A stretch of DNA of 64,000 nucleotides from JAAELZ01 sp965237485 (GCA_965237485.1 CBDEFQ010000010.1:434001-498000), one strand, 5' to 3'. Numbered from the stretch's first letter, positions 34,276 through 42,722 are shown. The notes: generated by a model not told the origin, from the letters alone. Numbers and translations: made by a program.

Positions 34276-34875
34276 CTATGATTTGCGCCATGCAATTAAA
34301 CGATTATTAGCGGGCATTGTAGTGTCTCGAACAAGCTCGAGGCCACCTTGCCTCATCAGATCATCTACTTGTTCAAACTCCCGTATACCACTTTCAGGGT
34401 TTTGTATTTTGAGCCATTGATCAAAGCTTCGATTACTCTCTGAGGTATAAGACCCGTCGTAATTAAACGGGCCGTATAAAACAAACTGCCCCTTGTGACC
34501 CAATGCGCTCACCGCATCAACTATAAACATTTGCGCCGACTCCCAACTCATTATGTGTATGGAGTTAGCGCAGTAAATGGCTTCTAGCGCAGCGCGGGGC
34601 CAAGCAAAATTGCGCACATCTAACTCTATAGGCGCAATTATATTTGCCAGCCCACTGTGCTCAATCCAAGCGAGGATTCCGGCGTGGTTTTGCAATAAGT
34701 CACTGGTTTGCCAACTGATGTGTGGCAGATTCGCCGCAAAGTGTACTGCGTGCTGTCCGGTGCCACTGCCCACTTCCAGCACTGAGCTGACCTTGTGCAA
34801 TAAGGGGCTTAGGGCTTCGAGAATAGCTTGCTTGTTATTTTCGCAGGCTTGTGAGTAGGGAAGGTCATTTCGCAT
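34276..34875 (-). CDS. DUF938 family SAM-dependent methyltransferase
   Basis: The 199-residue class I methyltransferase-like protein has motif I VLEVGSGTGQHAVHFA (SAM binding), IYCANSIHIMSWE and FVLYGPFNYDGSYTSESNRSFDQWL, a set typical of DUF938. The substrate is unknown in the family. It lies upstream of the fused glycosyltransferase and is probably co-transcribed with it. Confidence 0.85.
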   Translation of the reverse strand: MRNDLPYSQACENNKQAILEALSPLLHKVSSVLEVGSGTGQHAVHFAANLPHISWQTSDLLQNHAGILAWIEHSGLANIIAPIELDVRNFAWPRAALEAIYCANSIHIMSWESAQMFIVDAVSALGHKGQFVLYGPFNYDGSYTSESNRSFDQWLKIQNPESGIREFEQVDDLMRQGGLELVRDTTMPANNRLIAWRKS

Positions 34876-34884
34876 GGCAAAAGC

Positions 34885-35670
34885 CTATGCGCTCTTGAGA
34901 GGCAAGTATTTAAGCGGGTTGACGGGCCTGCCATCTTTACGTATTTCAAAATGAAGTTTGGTCGTGTTGGTTCCCGTGCTTCCTACTTCGGCAATTTTCT
35001 GCCCTTGTTTTATGCTCTCGCCTTCTTTTACAAACATTGATTTATTGTGCGCATAAGCACTTAAGAACGCATCCGAGTGTTGAATAATAATGAGTTGACC
35101 ATAGCCGCGAATGCCATTGCCCGCATACACCACCTGCCCAGCGGCCGCAGCGGCCACCGGTGAAGATCCAGCTGCCGCAATTTGAATACCGTTTATACCC
35201 TTCTTTAGCGAAAAATTTTGTATTAATTTACCCTTCGCTGGCCAAATCCACTTGTTTACTTTGCTAGGCAACTGAACCTTAGGTAAGGGCCTTGACGCCA
35301 CCTTCTTGGACGAGGCACTATTGGTTTTTTTCACTTCAGCACTTGGCTGTTTGGTCGTGGCCGAGGCACTCAAATTTATTGGCTTTGGGCGCAGCCGCAA
35401 ATTTGCGCCCACATAGATGGTATAGGGCGGCTTTAAATCATTCCATCTGGCTAAATCTTGCACGTCAACACCAGAACGAAAAGCGATGCCAAAAAGCGTG
35501 TCGCCGCTTCGCACAGAATAAGATCGCTGATTTTTAGAGACAGGCGAAAGGTCGCTCACCGGTGCTGTTGGATGGGTAAAACAAGCTTGCAATGAGATAG
35601 CCATCAGCAGCCCAGTTGCTAACTTAATAGACAACTTTATGCTGCTTATCAAAGAGGTAATCTTGATCAA
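34885..35670 (-). CDS. nlpD: NlpD-like lipoprotein with LysM and degenerate LytM (M23) domain
   Basis: This 261-residue lipoprotein has signal peptide and lipobox ISLQAC, a LysM domain (SYSVRSGDTLFGIAFRSGVDVQDLARWN) and a C-terminal LytM domain ending LHFEIRKDGRPVNPLKYLP. The metal-binding His/Asp of active M23 peptidases are replaced (NFSLKKGINGIQIA), as in NlpD, so it is probably an activator of amidase AmiC in daughter cell separation. rpoS and surE, its common neighbours, are not next to it. Confidence 0.82.
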   Translation of the reverse strand: MIKITSLISSIKLSIKLATGLLMAISLQACFTHPTAPVSDLSPVSKNQRSYSVRSGDTLFGIAFRSGVDVQDLARWNDLKPPYTIYVGANLRLRPKPINLSASATTKQPSAEVKKTNSASSKKVASRPLPKVQLPSKVNKWIWPAKGKLIQNFSLKKGINGIQIAAAGSSPVAAAAAGQVVYAGNGIRGYGQLIIIQHSDAFLSAYAHNKSMFVKEGESIKQGQKIAEVGSTGTNTTKLHFEIRKDGRPVNPLKYLPLKSA

Positions 35671-35848
35671 TTTATTGGATTTAACTAATTTACACTGTGA
35701 GGGGCACTATTTTATGCGAAACTTGGTTTAAGATGCTAAACATTAGCCGCGTTAAGAAAGTTCATGCATTACGCTTTCAACTTGTTAAAGTTAACGCACA
35801 CCCCATATTGGGTTTAATAACAAATTATCATCGGAGCCACGCCAAATT

Positions 35849-36154
35849 ATGACCGACAAGCAAGAGAGTAACGAAATGACAGACATCAAAACCAAACTTT
35901 TAAACCCCAAGCATTGGCTACGGCTCCTCATAATGGTATTGCTGGCCTTTGTTCTCGGCATAATCGTGCGTTTAGCAGTGCCGGTTATTTCTATTGTACA
36001 GTGGGTGCTCACATTAATCACTGGGGAGCAAAATGCTCGACTCAAAACTTTTTCCGGAAGTTTAAATGCCTATATGCACCAAATTACCCAATATCTAAGC
36101 TTCCACTCAGAGCAAGCACCATTTCCATTGTCCGATTGGCCTAAGTCCGAGTGA
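35849..36154 (+). CDS. DUF4389 family membrane protein
   Basis: The 101-residue protein has one long hydrophobic stretch (LLIMVLLAFVLGIIVRLAVPVISIVQWVL) and the DUF4389-type ending ITQYLSFHSEQAPFPLSDWP. Function is unknown. The start is 35849 or the downstream Met at 35876. A rho-independent terminator follows at 36179. Confidence 0.75.
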   Translation: MTDKQESNEMTDIKTKLLNPKHWLRLLIMVLLAFVLGIIVRLAVPVISIVQWVLTLITGEQNARLKTFSGSLNAYMHQITQYLSFHSEQAPFPLSDWPKSE

Positions 36155-36178
36155 GCCAAAATAAACATTGAGTTACCG

Positions 36179-36210
36179 AATCCCTCCTTGCGAGGGATTC
36201 TTTGTTTTTA
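36179..36210 (+). terminator. Rho-independent terminator after the DUF4389 gene
   Basis: Stem AATCCCTC / GAGGGATT with a short loop, followed by a T-rich run (TCTTTGTTTTT). Confidence 0.82.
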
Positions 36211-36303
36211 CAATAGGCAAATTAACGAGCGAAATCCAAATACGCGCTATTCCTTGCACCTGTCTTCACGTTAGAATATTGGGGTTTCCTGAGTAAAAAT
36301 AAC

Positions 36304-37353
36304 ATGCAAGTCACCTTTCAAACTCTTCACCTGAAAAAACGTTTCCCGCTTGCCATCAGCCGCGGAGTACGCAGTGCATCTGATAACTTATTTGTTACTG
36401 TAACTGAAAATGGAGTGAGTGGATTGGGCGAGATGTGCCCTGGCTCTACCGAAGGCACCAATACGCCTGAACAGGGCCAAGCTGCGTTGGAACAATTTTT
36501 AACTAACAATTTGCGGTCACTGAGTGTTGAACAAATTTACGATCTGGGTAGGGAACAGTCCGTACCAGCCTGCGCACTGGCCGCGCTAGACATCGCCCTT
36601 TGGGATTTACGCGCTAAACGAGCTGGGTTGCCCTTGTATCAACAGCTACAAATCGCTAAACCCACGGTGCCCACATCAGTCACTATCGGGATCAACCCAC
36701 CTGAAGTGGTTAAAGAACGCGTTCCGCTGTTACTTGATGGCACTGGCGTTAAGTCTCTGAAGATCAAACTCGGCTCCCCCGAAGGCGTGGAAGAAGACAA
36801 AGCCATGTATGCACAAGTGGTCGAAAGCACCAAGAACTATGACGTGCAGCTGCGCGTTGATGCCAATGGTGGATGGAGCGTTAAAGACGCGCAAATGATG
36901 ATGAATTGGATAGCCGAGCGTGGGACGGATTATATCGAGCAGCCGCTTAAAGAAGGCGAAGAAAACGACTTACCAACCCTGTTCAAAAACCGCGCTTTAC
37001 CTATTTTTTTAGACGAATCCTGCCGCTATTCTCAGGACGTTGAAAGGTGGGCACATTGCGTTGATGGGGTGAATATGAAACTGATGAAATGCGGCGGCGT
37101 CACCGAAGCCATACGTATTATTGCAGCAGCGAAGCAGCACAACTTAAAAACCATGATCGGCTGTATGGGGGAATCATCGGTTTCTATTTCCGCAGCAGCA
37201 GCACTGACCGGTGTTATCGATCATATAGACCTTGATTCCCACTTAAACCTAGCGCCCGACCCTTGCACTGGTGCGACGCTTGAACAGGGTATTATTATGC
37301 CCAACGCGTTGCCCGGCCACGGCGGCACCATAAAACCAGAATTTATAGGCTAA
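36304..37353 (+). CDS. Dipeptide epimerase, enolase superfamily
   Basis: The 349-residue muconate-lactonising subgroup enzyme has the catalytic Lys pair (KIKLG, K153 and K155), metal ligands in RVDANGGW, YIEQPL and FLDES, and the second Lys in NMKLMKCGG. Close relatives are L-Ala-D/L-Glu epimerases (YcjG type) that recycle murein peptides, though specificity varies. An IS5-type element starts 12 bp after its stop and leaves the coding region intact. Confidence 0.87.
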   Translation: MQVTFQTLHLKKRFPLAISRGVRSASDNLFVTVTENGVSGLGEMCPGSTEGTNTPEQGQAALEQFLTNNLRSLSVEQIYDLGREQSVPACALAALDIALWDLRAKRAGLPLYQQLQIAKPTVPTSVTIGINPPEVVKERVPLLLDGTGVKSLKIKLGSPEGVEEDKAMYAQVVESTKNYDVQLRVDANGGWSVKDAQMMMNWIAERGTDYIEQPLKEGEENDLPTLFKNRALPIFLDESCRYSQDVERWAHCVDGVNMKLMKCGGVTEAIRIIAAAKQHNLKTMIGCMGESSVSISAAAALTGVIDHIDLDSHLNLAPDPCTGATLEQGIIMPNALPGHGGTIKPEFIG

Positions 37354-37364
37354 TCTAATATGTT

Positions 37365-38567
37365 GAGAGTGCAGCATAACTCATCGAGTATCTACATAAT
37401 TTGTTAAAATTAGGCATGCAAAAACCATTCGCCACCCAACGAGATTTATTAGTATCAAGATCAGATTTGGATCATCCAATTCTGCATAGTCTTGATGATA
37501 CAGAAGCACTATTAGATTGGAGCGAAATAGAGACACTGCTTTCATCTATTTATGCTGGCACTACTGGCCGCCCTAGTTATCCATTACTTAGTTTGTTCCG
37601 CAGCTTGATGCTGGGAATTTGGTATGAACTGTCGGATAGGGAGTTAGCACAGTGCTTATTTAGAGATTTATTGTTTCGTAAGTTTTGCCGCTTTGAGTTA
37701 GGCGGCGATGTACCTGAAGCTTCGACCCTTGGGTGCTTTCGTAACCAGTTAATGGAGCACGAACTGTGGGATCGCTTGCTAGGTGAGATCAATCGTCAAC
37801 TTGAAGCGAAGAACATTATTATGAGCAAGGGGCGCATCAACATTATAGATGCAACACCTATAGAAGCGGCTCGTTCTGGAAATGGTAACGGCAAAGACGG
37901 GACGCCTAAGCGAGACCCTGAAGCGAGCTGGCATGTCAAAAATGACAGCCGAGGTCGAAAGAAGTCTACCTATGGCTACTCAGTGCATACGGGAGTTGAT
38001 GAGGATGGGTTTGTTCAGCGCCAGAATGTGACGCCAGGGCATGTTCATGACAGCCAACTGCGCGATGAATTGCTGTTGGGCGATGAGACTGCCCTATATG
38101 CTGATGCGGCGTATAGTTCTGAGGAGACGCGAGATAAACTGGAGCAACTTGGAATTGATGATCAGGTTCAACGCAAGGGCTATCGAGGTAATCCGTTGTC
38201 AGATGCAGACCGTACCCGTAATGCAGTTATTGCGGTAACGCGAGCAGGTGGCGAACGGCTCTTTGCGACTTACAAGCAGCATTATGGTTTAGCTCGCACT
38301 CGGTTCATGGGGCTAGCGAAGAACCAGACTGTTTACGGCCTAGCGGCGATGGCAGCGAATATCCGTAAAGGTGCTAAGTTCTTAAGCTTGTATGGCTTGC
38401 CTGATTGGCACTATGCTGGATAGTTGTGCCTTTAATATGGCTTAGGTGCTCGAATTGATAAAATAGTGACTAAATGATGATCGAATACGCGAAACTGGGC
38501 AAATATAGCTCAAAAAATGAGTGCTTCGAAAATATCAAACTAAAATCGTGAGTTACGCTGCGCTCTC
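37365..38567 (+). mobile_element. IS5-type element, copy 2 (1,203 bp)
   Basis: Identical in layout and nearly in sequence to 585-1787 but inverted. The right tip is followed by ATTGT and then 62 bp of IS21 tip, exactly as in copy 1; the left tip abuts epimerase downstream sequence (ATGTT), so there is no target duplication. This copy therefore arose from an IS21-nested copy rather than by a fresh insertion. Confidence 0.88.
37416..38423 (+). CDS. IS5-family (DDE) transposase, copy 2
   Basis: The 335-residue transposase is the same as at 729-1736 except Arg for Cys in VQ[R/C]QNVTPGH. The DDE motif regions IIDATPIEA, LYADAAYSS and GGERLFATYK are intact. A start at ATG 37416 is chosen over an upstream TTG. 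Confidence 0.9.
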   Translation: MQKPFATQRDLLVSRSDLDHPILHSLDDTEALLDWSEIETLLSSIYAGTTGRPSYPLLSLFRSLMLGIWYELSDRELAQCLFRDLLFRKFCRFELGGDVPEASTLGCFRNQLMEHELWDRLLGEINRQLEAKNIIMSKGRINIIDATPIEAARSGNGNGKDGTPKRDPEASWHVKNDSRGRKKSTYGYSVHTGVDEDGFVQRQNVTPGHVHDSQLRDELLLGDETALYADAAYSSEETRDKLEQLGIDDQVQRKGYRGNPLSDADRTRNAVIAVTRAGGERLFATYKQHYGLARTRFMGLAKNQTVYGLAAMAANIRKGAKFLSLYGLPDWHYAG

Positions 38568-38629
38568 ATTGTATTTAATTGTTCAGTTTTACTCGCTGAC
38601 AGGTGTCCAGTTTTAAACGCTGATTGACA
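38568..38629. repeat. Orphan IS21 left-end fragment
   Basis: The reverse complement of 523-584, holding the two IS21 terminal repeat units (GTTCAGTTTTACTCGCTGA and GTCCAGTTTTAAACGCTGA). No IS21 body is attached; the IS5-type element is fused to it. Confidence 0.88.
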
Positions 38630-38948
38630 ATTACAAGAGTATTTTGATTCGTTGTTCATGTTTGCCTCTAAGTCTTACGATAAAGTTGGTGAAAACACCG
38701 AAGGTGTTAACTTCGATAGGGTTTCTAGCCTAATAGAATTGGGCTATTTGTCTGGCGAAAAACGTATAGTTCTTGGTTTTGTAACGCATCACAACGTATC
38801 ACTGACCGCCAGCGGAGCTGCAATTCTTGCCGAATGGAATCATCTGCTTGAAAAGTGCTCCTTAAAAGGTCGCATCTTGGTTCAAGCTGAAAAGGCTATC
38901 TGGTTCGGCTTGGGTATCGCTGCGACGCTAATAGTTAATTTTACTTAA
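38630..38948 (+). pseudogene. 5'-truncated gene fragment with C-terminal membrane segment
   Basis: The frame is open from the IS21 tip (LQEYFDSLFMFASKSYDKV..) to a stop at 38948, ending in a hydrophobic tail (AIWFGLGIAATLIVNF). Possible restarts are TTG 38652 or ATG 38658. I do not recognise the family. The continuous frame up to the IS edge suggests the IS21 insertion removed the front of a small tail-anchored protein gene, perhaps of the adjacent prophage remnant. Confidence 0.5.
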
Positions 38949-38952
38949 CTGT

Positions 38953-39093
38953 CTAAACAAAAGGCCGAGCGAAATAAATCATTAGATACCCGATCACCCC
39001 AGTCAATAAAAATATTGCAGGCTCAACCCAATAGAAGTTTCTCTCTGACCAGTCGATAAACCTTTCGCTAAGTGTTGTTTCTTGTTTGTTCAT
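38953..39093 (-). CDS. Small single-pass membrane protein (46 residues)
   Basis: ATG 39093 to TAG 38953 encodes MNKQETTLSERFIDWSERNF followed by a hydrophobic segment (AIFLLTGVIGYLMIYFA) and a short tail. The polar amphipathic N-terminus, the membrane helix and the charged ending look like a real small protein rather than a chance frame. It has no family I recognise. It lies convergent to the truncated membrane-protein fragment and divergent from the BrnTA promoter. Confidence 0.5.
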   Translation of the reverse strand: MNKQETTLSERFIDWSERNFYWVEPAIFLLTGVIGYLMIYFARPFV

Positions 39094-39145
39094 TTCGTTT
39101 TACCCACCAAACCCTAACCCCCAATAAAAAGGCATCCTAACTTTC

Positions 39146-39197
39146 TTTATTGTACATACACAAATGTGTTGACTTCAATTATTATTGTGCATACAAT
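39146..39197 (+). promoter_or_regulatory. BrnTA promoter with repeated operator-like motif
   Basis: TTGACT (39169-39174) and TACAAT (39192-39197) are separated by exactly 17 bp, a strong sigma-70 promoter 6 bp before brnT. The motif TATTGTRCATACA occurs twice, at about 39149 and 39184, the second overlapping the -10 box. That is a plausible BrnA autorepression site. Confidence 0.65.
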
Positions 39198-39203
39198 AAA
39201 GGC

Positions 39204-39470
39204 ATGGAAATAATCTTCGACAAGAACAAAGACCAGCAGAACTTAGCTAAGCACGGCGTTTCGCTAAACGAGGCGGTTAACCTAGAGTGGGACACACTCT
39301 GGGGCTATGAAGATACCCGCAAGGACTATGACGAGACTCGTAATATAGGTTATACCTACATCGGGCTAAGATTGCATTGCGTGATTTACGCTGACCGAAA
39401 CGAAACTCGCCGCATAATCAGCCTTAGAAAGGCTAACAATAGAGAGTTAAACAGATATGCCAAATCTTAA
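39204..39470 (+). CDS. brnT: BrnT-family ribonuclease toxin
   Basis: The 88-residue protein begins MEIIFDKNKDQQNLAKHGV, the BrnT signature, and ends RRIISLRKANNRELNRYAKS with the conserved R..SLRKAN block. BrnT is a RelE-fold RNase that cuts mRNA when freed from BrnA. The start at 39204 is chosen because it follows the promoter and matches the family start; an upstream in-frame Met at 39150 lies before the -35 box. It overlaps brnA by 14 bp. Confidence 0.88.
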   Translation: MEIIFDKNKDQQNLAKHGVSLNEAVNLEWDTLWGYEDTRKDYDETRNIGYTYIGLRLHCVIYADRNETRRIISLRKANNRELNRYAKS

Positions 39471-39732
39471 AAAGGGGACCATATTCCCCACGCCAGAAGA
39501 AGATGCCGCAATCAATGCAGGCATTGCCGCTGATCCTGACACTTTCAGCCCTACAGATGAAGAATTTAAGAAAATGAAACCCCTAGGCAGACCAAAAGCA
39601 GAGGTCACTAAAGACCGTGTAACTATTCGTCTTTCGCCAGAGGTTACGTCTTATTTTCGCGGCACAGGTAAAGGCTGGCAAACTAAGATAGACGAGATAC
39701 TAAAAGATCATGTTTCGTCGTCCAACAAGTGA
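39457..39732 (+). CDS. brnA: BrnA-family antitoxin
   Basis: The 91-residue antitoxin ends in a ribbon-helix-helix region (GRPKAEVTKDRVTIRLSPEVTSYFRGTGKGWQTKIDEIL), which binds DNA as a dimer and neutralises BrnT. Its overlap with brnT ensures coupled synthesis. The acidic N-terminal part (EEDAAINAGIAADPDTFSPTDEEF) is the toxin-wrapping segment in the family. Confidence 0.88.
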   Translation: MPNLKKGTIFPTPEEDAAINAGIAADPDTFSPTDEEFKKMKPLGRPKAEVTKDRVTIRLSPEVTSYFRGTGKGWQTKIDEILKDHVSSSNK

Positions 39733-39986
39733 GCCGGCAAGGCTCCGCAGACGAGGCCTTAATTCCTCACGATGTTGTCAAAGCTACCACCATAGGTAAT
39801 GATTCAATGATTAAAGCGTGGCGCGAACACCTTGGCCTGACTCAAGCCGATCTTGCTGATAAAGCTGGAATGACTCAGCCTGCCGTTGCACAACTAGAAA
39901 AAAGCACTGGCAATGTCAGAACGGCCACTCTTGAAAAGCTTGCAAATGCAATGGGTATTGAGATTGGTCAACTAAGAGAGATTTAG
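39729..39986 (+). CDS. XRE-family HTH regulator, possible third member of the BrnTA operon
   Basis: The 85-residue protein has the XRE HTH WREHLGLTQADLADKAGMTQPAVAQLEKS, preceded by ALIPHDVVKATTIGNDSMIKA, a lead seen in antitoxin-type XRE proteins of relE/higB loci. A GTG start at 39729 overlaps brnA by 4 bp. It may be an additional regulator of the pair or the leftover antitoxin of another module; no toxin partner of its own is present. Confidence 0.7.
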   Translation: MSRQGSADEALIPHDVVKATTIGNDSMIKAWREHLGLTQADLADKAGMTQPAVAQLEKSTGNVRTATLEKLANAMGIEIGQLREI

Positions 39987-40000
39987 CCAGCAAATAGCTA

Positions 40001-40380
40001 TTAACCCCGCATCAAATCAGCAAGCCTTTTCGTTCTAGCCTGCTTGTCTTCGATCTCATACGGACTTACTAATTCTGGGTCATTACGCCCATTAGAATAA
40101 GATCGAGACATACCAATAATTGTTTCGGCCTGCCATGCTCCGACCTTATAACCAGTGAGTTTTTAAAGTCTCTCAGGTGCCCATAATCAAGCGGGGTTCC
40201 GTCTGACGAGCACCAGCCTAATCTAGATAAAAAATCGACCGTTTCGCCGCCCTTGTCTATCCTTGGCAGATCGTACTCAATCGTTTTGTGTCTTGGTTCG
40301 TCGCTACCTTTGGGCGTCGAGTGAAGCCAAGCAACCGCCCGCGTGTAATCCTTTAGCTCGCTGGCGGTAGTTCCAAAAAA
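40001..40380 (-). pseudogene. Phage tail-assembly chaperone, -1 frameshift extension (gpT-like), with one-base lesion
   Basis: This frame has no start codon. It is entered from the slippery site at 40374-40380 and reads FFGTTASELKDYTRAVAWLH.., ..DFLSRLGWCSSDGTPLD... At 40160-40164 a T-run seems one base short; adding one base continues the protein as KLTGYKVGAWQAETIIGMSRSY to the stop at 40001. As sequenced it is therefore broken, or the read has an error. Position after a tail-tube gene and the preceding chaperone frame is what gpG-T cassettes of siphoviruses show. Confidence 0.55.
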
Positions 40381-40688
40381 TTAGAGGTCGTCGTTATGTA
40401 AGTCCAGTAATTTTCACGAATCCAGATATACTTTTGGAAAACTTTCTTCATTGATTTATAGCCGGGCTTAATCCACTCACCATCGATAAATAGCTTCGCG
40501 TCGATGACGTTTCGAGACATAATTTCGATTCGTTTCTCAAGAAAATCCAGATCACCGCCTACAGGTTTGCTTTTTTCCATCTCACTAACGCAAGAGTTAT
40601 ACTTTTGCGAACCAACACCGTGACCAGTGATGAACATTTCAATTTCTTCGTGAACACATAGCACGCCGTTAGGTGTAACGAGAGGCAT
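40353..40688 (-). CDS. Phage tail-assembly chaperone-like protein (gpG position)
   Basis: The 111-residue protein starts at ATG 40688 (MPLVTPNGVLCVHEEIEMFI) with a GAGGGG ribosome site 4 bases upstream; an upstream in-frame start at 40748 would overlap the tail-tube gene. I do not recognise it by sequence. The call rests on its place after a tail-tube-like gene and on the slippery heptamer just before its stop. Expression would need a phage promoter that is no longer in the window. Confidence 0.5.
   Translation of the reverse strand: MPLVTPNGVLCVHEEIEMFITGHGVGSQKYNSCVSEMEKSKPVGGDLDFLEKRIEIMSRNVIDAKLFIDGEWIKPGYKSMKKVFQKYIWIRENYWTYITTTSNFLELPPAS
40374..40380 (-). promoter_or_regulatory. Probable programmed -1 ribosomal frameshift site
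   Basis: On the minus strand the heptamer T TTT TTG is read in zero frame as ..AAT TTT TTG, the X XXY YYZ form used by tail chaperone genes. Slipping back one base joins the 111-residue frame to the extension that continues to 40001. The site lies seven codons before the zero-frame stop. Confidence 0.5.
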
Positions 40689-40719
40689 AGTCCCCTCGTC
40701 GTTACCCGTGCCAATTAGG

Positions 40720-41184
40720 CTAAATCCATGATGCAAACACCTCAACACGTTCTACCGTTGGCTGCAAAGTGGTAGGAGTTGTTATCTTGCTGCCAGTTCC
40801 GCCAAATACAGGGTTGTATTTAGTTACTTCAGCCATGAAGTAAATCATATCAACCCCGTCAGGAAACAGAACCTTACAGGCTAGCTGATCACTCTGCGAA
40901 TCGAACCCAGTCTTCAATAAGGCATGGATAGTGCTTATTTTCTCGAATTGCAGACTAAGAGTCATAGGGCCAAAAATCTTCTTAGTCTTTCTGGGCGGCT
41001 TACCGTTAATACATAATGTATCGTCTGCCGCGCTACCCCAGCTATCATCCCAGCCGCTGAAATCTATAATTTCGCAGTCTGTGGCCGCAGTATAGGTTAA
41101 TGCGTCATAGCCAGCTTGATCTTGCGTTGCGGGTGCTGCTGCGCTGACCGAGAAGGTCATTCCATCAATGATAATATCAGTCAT
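40720..41184 (-). CDS. Phage major tail (tube) protein-like
   Basis: The 154-residue protein opens MTDIIIDGMTFSVSAAAPATQ and ends TTLQPTVERVEVFASWI. Beta-rich composition and size fit phage tail-tube proteins, and the next genes downstream look like a tail chaperone pair. This is inference from fold-like pattern and order; no single diagnostic motif is present. It is one of the remaining genes of a decayed prophage. Confidence 0.5.
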   Translation of the reverse strand: MTDIIIDGMTFSVSAAAPATQDQAGYDALTYTAATDCEIIDFSGWDDSWGSAADDTLCINGKPPRKTKKIFGPMTLSLQFEKISTIHALLKTGFDSQSDQLACKVLFPDGVDMIYFMAEVTKYNPVFGGTGSKITTPTTLQPTVERVEVFASWI

Positions 41185-41276
41185 TCTTTAAATCCTCTTT
41201 CTTAGGTTGTTTAATCGGTTGCTTCTTTGGCTTATCTTTCGACCAGCCGTCTTCTACATAATTTGGTACTTCACTT
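41161..41276 (-). pseudogene. 3' end of a phage gene cut by the IS5-like element
   Basis: A minus-strand frame reading ..AQSEVPNYVEDGWSKDKPKK and then a Lys/Pro/Gln-rich tail (QPIKQPKKEDLKND), with its stop TGA overlapping the ATG region of the tail-tube gene. The frame has no start and runs into the IS end near 41277. The rest of the gene is gone. The residue set does not reveal a family. Confidence 0.4.
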
Positions 41277-42230
41277 TGGGCTCGTCGGTTAATACAATTT
41301 CAAACAGGGTTTTCGCCGAAGTCGCTTTTAGTTTGCTCAGCAACGCGTTTTTTGTGCAATAAACCGTCTATTAGCAGCCATTTTGCCACCAATAGACGGA
41401 TCTATCCCTAGGCCGGCACCAATTCAACTCGTTCAACTCCCAATGCCATTAATCGCTTAAGGTTAAAACATAAGCCCCTGATTCCAACTTGGAACTGGAC
41501 TTTAGCCAACCCTTTATAACGAACTCGCTTATTGCGATGAGCAAACACTCGCTCATATGGTGAACGAATTTTGCTAATCCAACGGTCTTTGTCTCTATTC
41601 TTGCCATGCATATTGTTCTTCTTGATTGTTGCATCATGGCAACCGTTGCGCCTGAGCGTGGTTTTGGCCGGGCTCACGCAATAACCCTTGTCCGCATAAA
41701 CAGCACCCGACTTAGGGCAAACATGCTTTAAGCCGCTTGCATCCGTTACCTCAGCCGAGGTGGCCGCTATTTTATTGATCAAGCCACTTTGCATATCCAC
41801 TGATGCATGCTCTTTGTAACCATACCAATATTTGCTATTTCCCTTGCACCCAAACCGTGCTTGCTTGTCCGCCGCAACTTTATCAACTGTCTTATTGTTG
41901 AACTCCTCTAATCCCATCTTTATCGCCTTATCTCTATCATCCCAAGTGGTTAGCTTACTGACCAACTGGCTGGCATCGACAAATGTGAATACTTCTCGTA
42001 CTAAGCCCATTGAAACTAACCCGCTCCGAACACGGTCAAATAAATTCATCATACCCCTGGTTCCAATGCGTGAGCGAAAATCACCAAAGTAACTATGATC
42101 AGGAGTGCTCTGTTCCAGTCCTGAATCACAAAACCACTTAGCGGCCAGATTCTCTGATAAGTATTGAAGTCCCCAGACGTCAGGGTAGTTGCACACATTT
42201 TAATTCACAAGGGGCGGCGGAGAAATACTC

Positions 42231-42722
42231 ATGCCGAAATATAGCGTAGAACGAAGAGAAGCTGTTTTATCTAAATTATTATCATCAAATAGTCAGTCCT
42301 TCGCAGAAATATCTAGAGAAGAAGGAATCAGTGTTCAAACCTTGTATGATTGGCGAAATAAAGCCAGACGATCAGGAGTTTTAATGCCTAATAGTGATTC
42401 ATCTAATCAGTGGGATTGCCAAACTAAGTTCACCGTAGTTCTTGAAACTGCTACGATGAATGAACAAGAATTATCTGCGTATTGCCGAGAGAAAGGCCTA
42501 TACCCTACTCAAATAACGCAATGGCGAGAAGCTTGTATTAATGGTGTTGATGAGGCTCTCATTAGCCCTAAAGTTGCGCGCGATGAAATACGTGCGTTAA
42601 AAAAAGACAAGAAGAAGCTAGAAACCCAGCTGCGCCGCAAAGATAAAGCCTTGGCTGAAACGGCCGCATTATTAGTATTACAAAAAAAGTTTCAGGCGCT
42701 TTGGGAGGACGAGGAAGTATGA
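42231..42722 (+). CDS. IS-A orfA (copy 2)
   Basis: A 163-residue HTH protein like the one at 13909-14400, with Thr for Ala in ETA[T/A]MNEQE. It ends in an ATGA overlap with orfB. Confidence 0.85.
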   Translation: MPKYSVERREAVLSKLLSSNSQSFAEISREEGISVQTLYDWRNKARRSGVLMPNSDSSNQWDCQTKFTVVLETATMNEQELSAYCREKGLYPTQITQWREACINGVDEALISPKVARDEIRALKKDKKKLETQLRRKDKALAETAALLVLQKKFQALWEDEEV

